Assembly (NCBI RefSeq): GCF_043641665.1 | Contig: NC_092199.1 | Span: forward strand, 17,502,070-17,566,069 | Direction: 5' to 3' | DNA: 64,000 bases | Source: Enoplosus armatus | Taxonomy: Eukaryota > Chordata > Actinopteri > Centrarchiformes > Enoplosidae | In this document: in pieces, positions 60,542 through 64,000 of the stretch | How the letters are laid out: each line of letters starts with the position of its first letter | Numbering within the stretch: position 1 is the stretch's first letter | Made by a program: the position numbers and the translations under genes | The notes under the pieces: generated by a model | What the model saw: only the letters and a program-made list of their open reading frames with translations | Database searches by the model: none | Told to the model about the DNA's origin: nothing

Positions 60542-62310
60542 ATCTGCAGCACCTGACAATCGCAAACATGGACACGTCTACTGGCAGCAGAGTGGCAGAT
60601 TTTACAAATGAAGAGCAAACTATAATATTAGACAAAGAAGAAGAAGTTAAACCACATCATCCAGGCTGAAAGCAGCACAGCTGCAGCTACCAAATGCAGG
60701 AAGGACAGCTGGCAAACAAACAAACAAACAAACACCACTGTGTGAATGAAGGCTTCTAATATCACTGCCCCATCATTAGGGCACGAGGAGATCTGACTGT
60801 CATTACATTTGTGTGTTCTATTAAATTCATGTGTTGTTGAGATGTATTCTTATGGCGTGCTGGACAGTTTTAGTCTTATTCTGTCAGCTGCTGTCCCAGT
60901 GTTTCAAACAGAGCAAATAAAACATAAATATAAAAACATGATTCAAAGCGGTGAGTAGACTTACTTCTATCTTCTAGGAACAACAAGTACAAGGCTTCAG
61001 TCAGTCTCTGCTGGAGGATGACGTCAGTACACAGAAGCACAATGAAATGCACACAGAAGTCATCTCCTCCAACTAGAACCTATATCTCTCATACAAAACA
61101 CTGTCAGGGAAAGACAAAGGGCTCTGCTGGTCTCTGAACACACTGCCCCCCTAAGAGACCTTCTCACAATCCGCCCGAGCTCCACAGGATCTTCTGATTG
61201 TTGATACTATTTTCCAAGATAATTGATTGGGCAGCTTTTGAACGAGTTGCTCTGATATCTCCAACATAACCTGCTCCGGTGCAGGTTAGGTTTGCAGCAT
61301 AAGTTACCTTGGTGATTTACCCTGGTAAGAAGTACACCACCGTTGTAACCCTGAAAACCCAGTGTTAACCCTAAAGTGTCCTCGCTAACCTCAGGTCTAG
61401 ACCGTACTCTTTATAATATTATTTACAGAGACCCAACAGTTCCCACCATGAGCAAGCACTTGGCGACAGCAGCAAAAACTTCCTTTTAAGAGGCAGAAAC
61501 GTCGAACAGAACTGGATATTCTTTTCTCAAAATTGGACCTACACATTAGCATTTCAATTTCTTTAGTGCCTTTTGTCATTTATAAGCTTCCATACCTCGG
61601 TTAGTCTCTAAACACCACCAGGAAAGTCTGATTTTAACCTGGTCTTCAAAATGCATAAGTCAACATTCATCCCATACTGCGCCGATGATAACAGCCACAC
61701 ATGGTTATGAAAATCAAACATCCTGTCAGCGTTTGCAGCATCATACCAGGGTCATCTCTTTTTCCATTAATTTACCAAATAACAGCATTTGTCACCCATT
61801 CTCGTCCCCGGGGGCTTTGCGGGTACTCATTAAATACGGCTATCAAGGTGCTGGATACATGATTCTATATGTGAGGGCTACAAGCAATATCAATTTTTAA
61901 TTCAGTCAGCGCTTCGAATAGACTTCTACAGACAATGTTGTCAATTTATTAGCTTATGCGGATAGGAAGTGCTGTGCTAAATAACCAACCTCCGAGGGGC
62001 TACTGACAAGGAATTAATATTTCATTGCACGTGTTGTACCTTTTGTATATATAAACAGTGATTGCCCTAGTTGTAATTTTTATCATGGTTTATTAGGTAT
62101 TAAAGATTTAATTCTGGTTCCCCCTAGCCTTTTCAGGAATCAGGACACTATGTAGTCCCTGACGGAGCTTGAATAACACATCACCAAAACAACCACGTAG
62201 CCAGAATAAATTGAAGAGAGAAAGAGCCCCGCTATGCCCTACTGTCATATCGTCCTCTGAGAGGCTGTGGATTCTCTGTGAGAAATCCCACAACATCAAT
62301 AGAGGGCTGC
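60542..62310. other. Non-genic intergenic
   Basis: A CAAA tetranucleotide run lies at about 60715-60735. No coding sequence recognised. Confidence 0.4.
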
Positions 62311-62311
62311 A

Positions 62312-62930
62312 GGGATGACGTATTTTTGTAGGCCAACCCGGAAGTTAGCATCACCCTGGTTCCCTCGACTAAAAACCCAATGAGATTTTTCCATGGGATT
62401 TGGGATTATTACAGAAAATACACTGTAGCATATGGAAATGGTAAATGGAATTGCCAAAAGTAAAAAGCTAATGCTTGTTTATAAACGAACCACGGTCTAC
62501 TACTACGGTTGCATTACTTCAACGTCACCACCACTAAGCTTCACTTTGAAGAGAATATAGATAGATATAGATATGCAGACAGATAGATATAGAGTATAAA
62601 CACAACTAGGCTGTAAAGGCGGACTAGTGAGTAGATGACCTTCCGTGTTCGACATGAAGACGTTAATGTCCTCGACAACCTCTGTAGTCTCATTTAGCCA
62701 CTTGTTAGCAACCGCCTTTTTTTAGACACGTAAAAGCTTCAAAATTCACGAGTGGGGGTATCTACTGATGTATTTTATGTCATAAAACGTGAAAATCACT
62801 TGTGTTAACCACAGACCTTATTTCAGGCACCTAACCAAAAATCCACCGGCAGGGAACCGGAAGTGTAAAAATGCTAAATATTTGCGGGTTTTAGGACCAA
62901 CTCCGGCAGCACTCATAGTACTGTTTCTAC
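62312..62930. repeat. Dispersed ~0.65-kb repeat, copy 2
   Basis: Same family and orientation as 10128-10800. It has a local GATA-rich expansion (about 62555-62595) that is shorter in copy 1, and a 20-bp insertion near 62708. Confidence 0.75.
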
Positions 62931-63207
62931 TTAGCTGGTCAGCATTGAGAAGTGTGGAAATAACCTCTACACCATCGATACACCTCCCATGCTCCTTCCA
63001 CCTCAATGTACAAGTTAAATGTTCCGAAATGTTGTCTTTCTCAGAAGCATGTTTCCAATCCTGGTAGCCTCTTACTTTTAAATTTGCACATTGTATTTTC
63101 AGGAAAATCCTACTCATACTGCATTTAAGCCACTTTCTTATGTCGCACCCCAATGGTGTTTCTTTCTGCAGGTAAAGAGTTCTTATGTCACTACATGTTT
63201 GTTAAAT

Positions 63208-63563
63208 CTAGGTGCGGGTGATATGGATAAAATGAAATCAGTTACGTTGTATTGCAATACCAATATATATCAAAGTATATTAAAATTTCTGTAAACTCAA
63301 ATGAGAAACCGTTTTGGATAGATTAACTGGACAAGAAATCGATTTTGGCTAATCCAGCAAATACCAGACATTTCAAAGAACTTCATCTCATTAATGCAAA
63401 AATTATATGCAAATCCAATATCACCATTAAGCAGCTGTGCTCATTGATTGGTAACATTACCCATGACGACCTAATACACTCATTATGTTTCAGTGAGAGT
63501 TGCCAAGGTATAAAATGTAGGCCCATTTATATCGTCTCATGTCATATATTCTCCCAACCCTAG
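63208..63563. mobile_element. Small TIR element (MITE) with CTAGG ends
   Basis: The left end CTAGGTGCGGGTGATATGG and the reverse complement of the right end, CTAGGGTTGGGAGAATAT, match imperfectly. Length is 356 bp with no ORF of note. It resembles the widespread fish CTAGGGxTGGGCGATAT-type MITEs. Confidence 0.5.
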
Positions 63564-64000
63564 TTAAGTCTAATAAAATCTGTTGTAAAAAAAAAAAAAG
63601 AGGAAAAATTTGTATGGAAACCAATGAAAGCTGGGACAGAAATAAAAAAGTGAAATGAATTTGTATGAATCAACAGACAAATAAAGAGGGATGAAATGAC
63701 ATAAAGGAGTAAAAGGAGTGAAGAAAGGTCAGAGGATGGACGGCAAAGTGGATACGAGAAAAGAGAAAGCAAAGGAGAGGGAGATTTAGGCACAGTGGGA
63801 ACAAGTGAGGACGGACAAAATGAAGAAAGGAATTAAGGTGCAGATGGTTTAGTTGCTTGGCATTATACCCCTCTCTTTCACCTGGACCTGCAAGAGTGTT
63901 TGTGTGTAAAAGCGGCATCTTTTAGTCTTATTAATGAGGAATCGAATGCGTCACAACCGGAAATGTAAAGCAGCGAGTGTTCAGTCACTGTCCCATGCTA
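63564..64000. other. Non-genic, purine-rich
   Basis: An A run (about 63587-63599) is followed by a long AG-rich stretch. No coding sequence recognised. Confidence 0.4.

Overview
This window is vertebrate nuclear DNA, almost certainly from a ray-finned fish. It carries three recognisable multi-exon genes with GT-AG introns, many fish-type transposon relics (Tc1, hAT, L2/Rex-like LINEs, Penelope, L1, tRNA-headed SINEs, TIR MITEs) and dinucleotide microsatellites. No bacterial or phage features are present.

Layout: (1) 1-3.1 kb is non-genic with microsatellites. (2) 3.2-7.3 kb holds a complete monocarboxylate transporter gene, slc16a3 (MCT4), on the + strand, 494 aa in five coding exons. (3) 8.1-23.6 kb holds csnk1d (casein kinase 1 delta) on the - strand, convergent with slc16a3. 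Nine coding exons give a 408-aa protein with the [13 protein letters not shown] C terminus, and a second terminal exon 3.4 kb further on offers an alternative 16-aa end. Its introns hold a Tc1 copy, an L2-like LINE, a LINE 3' end and MITEs. (4) 23.6-27.7 kb is non-genic apart from SINE/LINE scraps. (5) 27.8-33.9 kb holds c1qtnf1 (CTRP1) on the + strand, 271 aa, with a probable non-coding first exon and LINE/Penelope debris in its introns. SLC16A3, CSNK1D and C1QTNF1 all lie on human 17q25.3, so the block is conserved synteny. (6) 34-40 kb is repeat-rich, with an LTR-like sequence and an unexplained 124-aa ORF.

(7) 40.2-51.4 kb is the most unusual part. It contains a long, multi-exon, transposase-like gene (43.1-48.7 kb) with an N-terminal zinc-ribbon domain, a D...D...E-like core, an acidic/Pro-Ser-Thr-Ala linker and a C-terminal CxxC/H/C motif, broken by three frameshifts. 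Two partial copies that retain intron sequence flank it (40.27-42.28 kb and 50.45-50.98 kb). The copies are interleaved with three relic units of a tRNA-Arg / initiator-tRNA-Met tandem gene pair. Directly upstream of the long copy is a 220-bp array of about twelve CCAAT boxes that looks like its own promoter.

(8) 51.4-64 kb has no host gene that I can recognise. It holds hAT transposase relics in both orientations, a decayed LINE reverse transcriptase, a second copy of a 0.65-kb repeat also seen at 10.1 kb, and a small TIR element.

The three host genes read cleanly across every splice junction, so the breaks in the transposase-like gene are more likely real decay than general sequence error. 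The homopolymer-linked one (C9) is the exception. All identifications come from reading translated sequence and from memory of the families; no database search was run.
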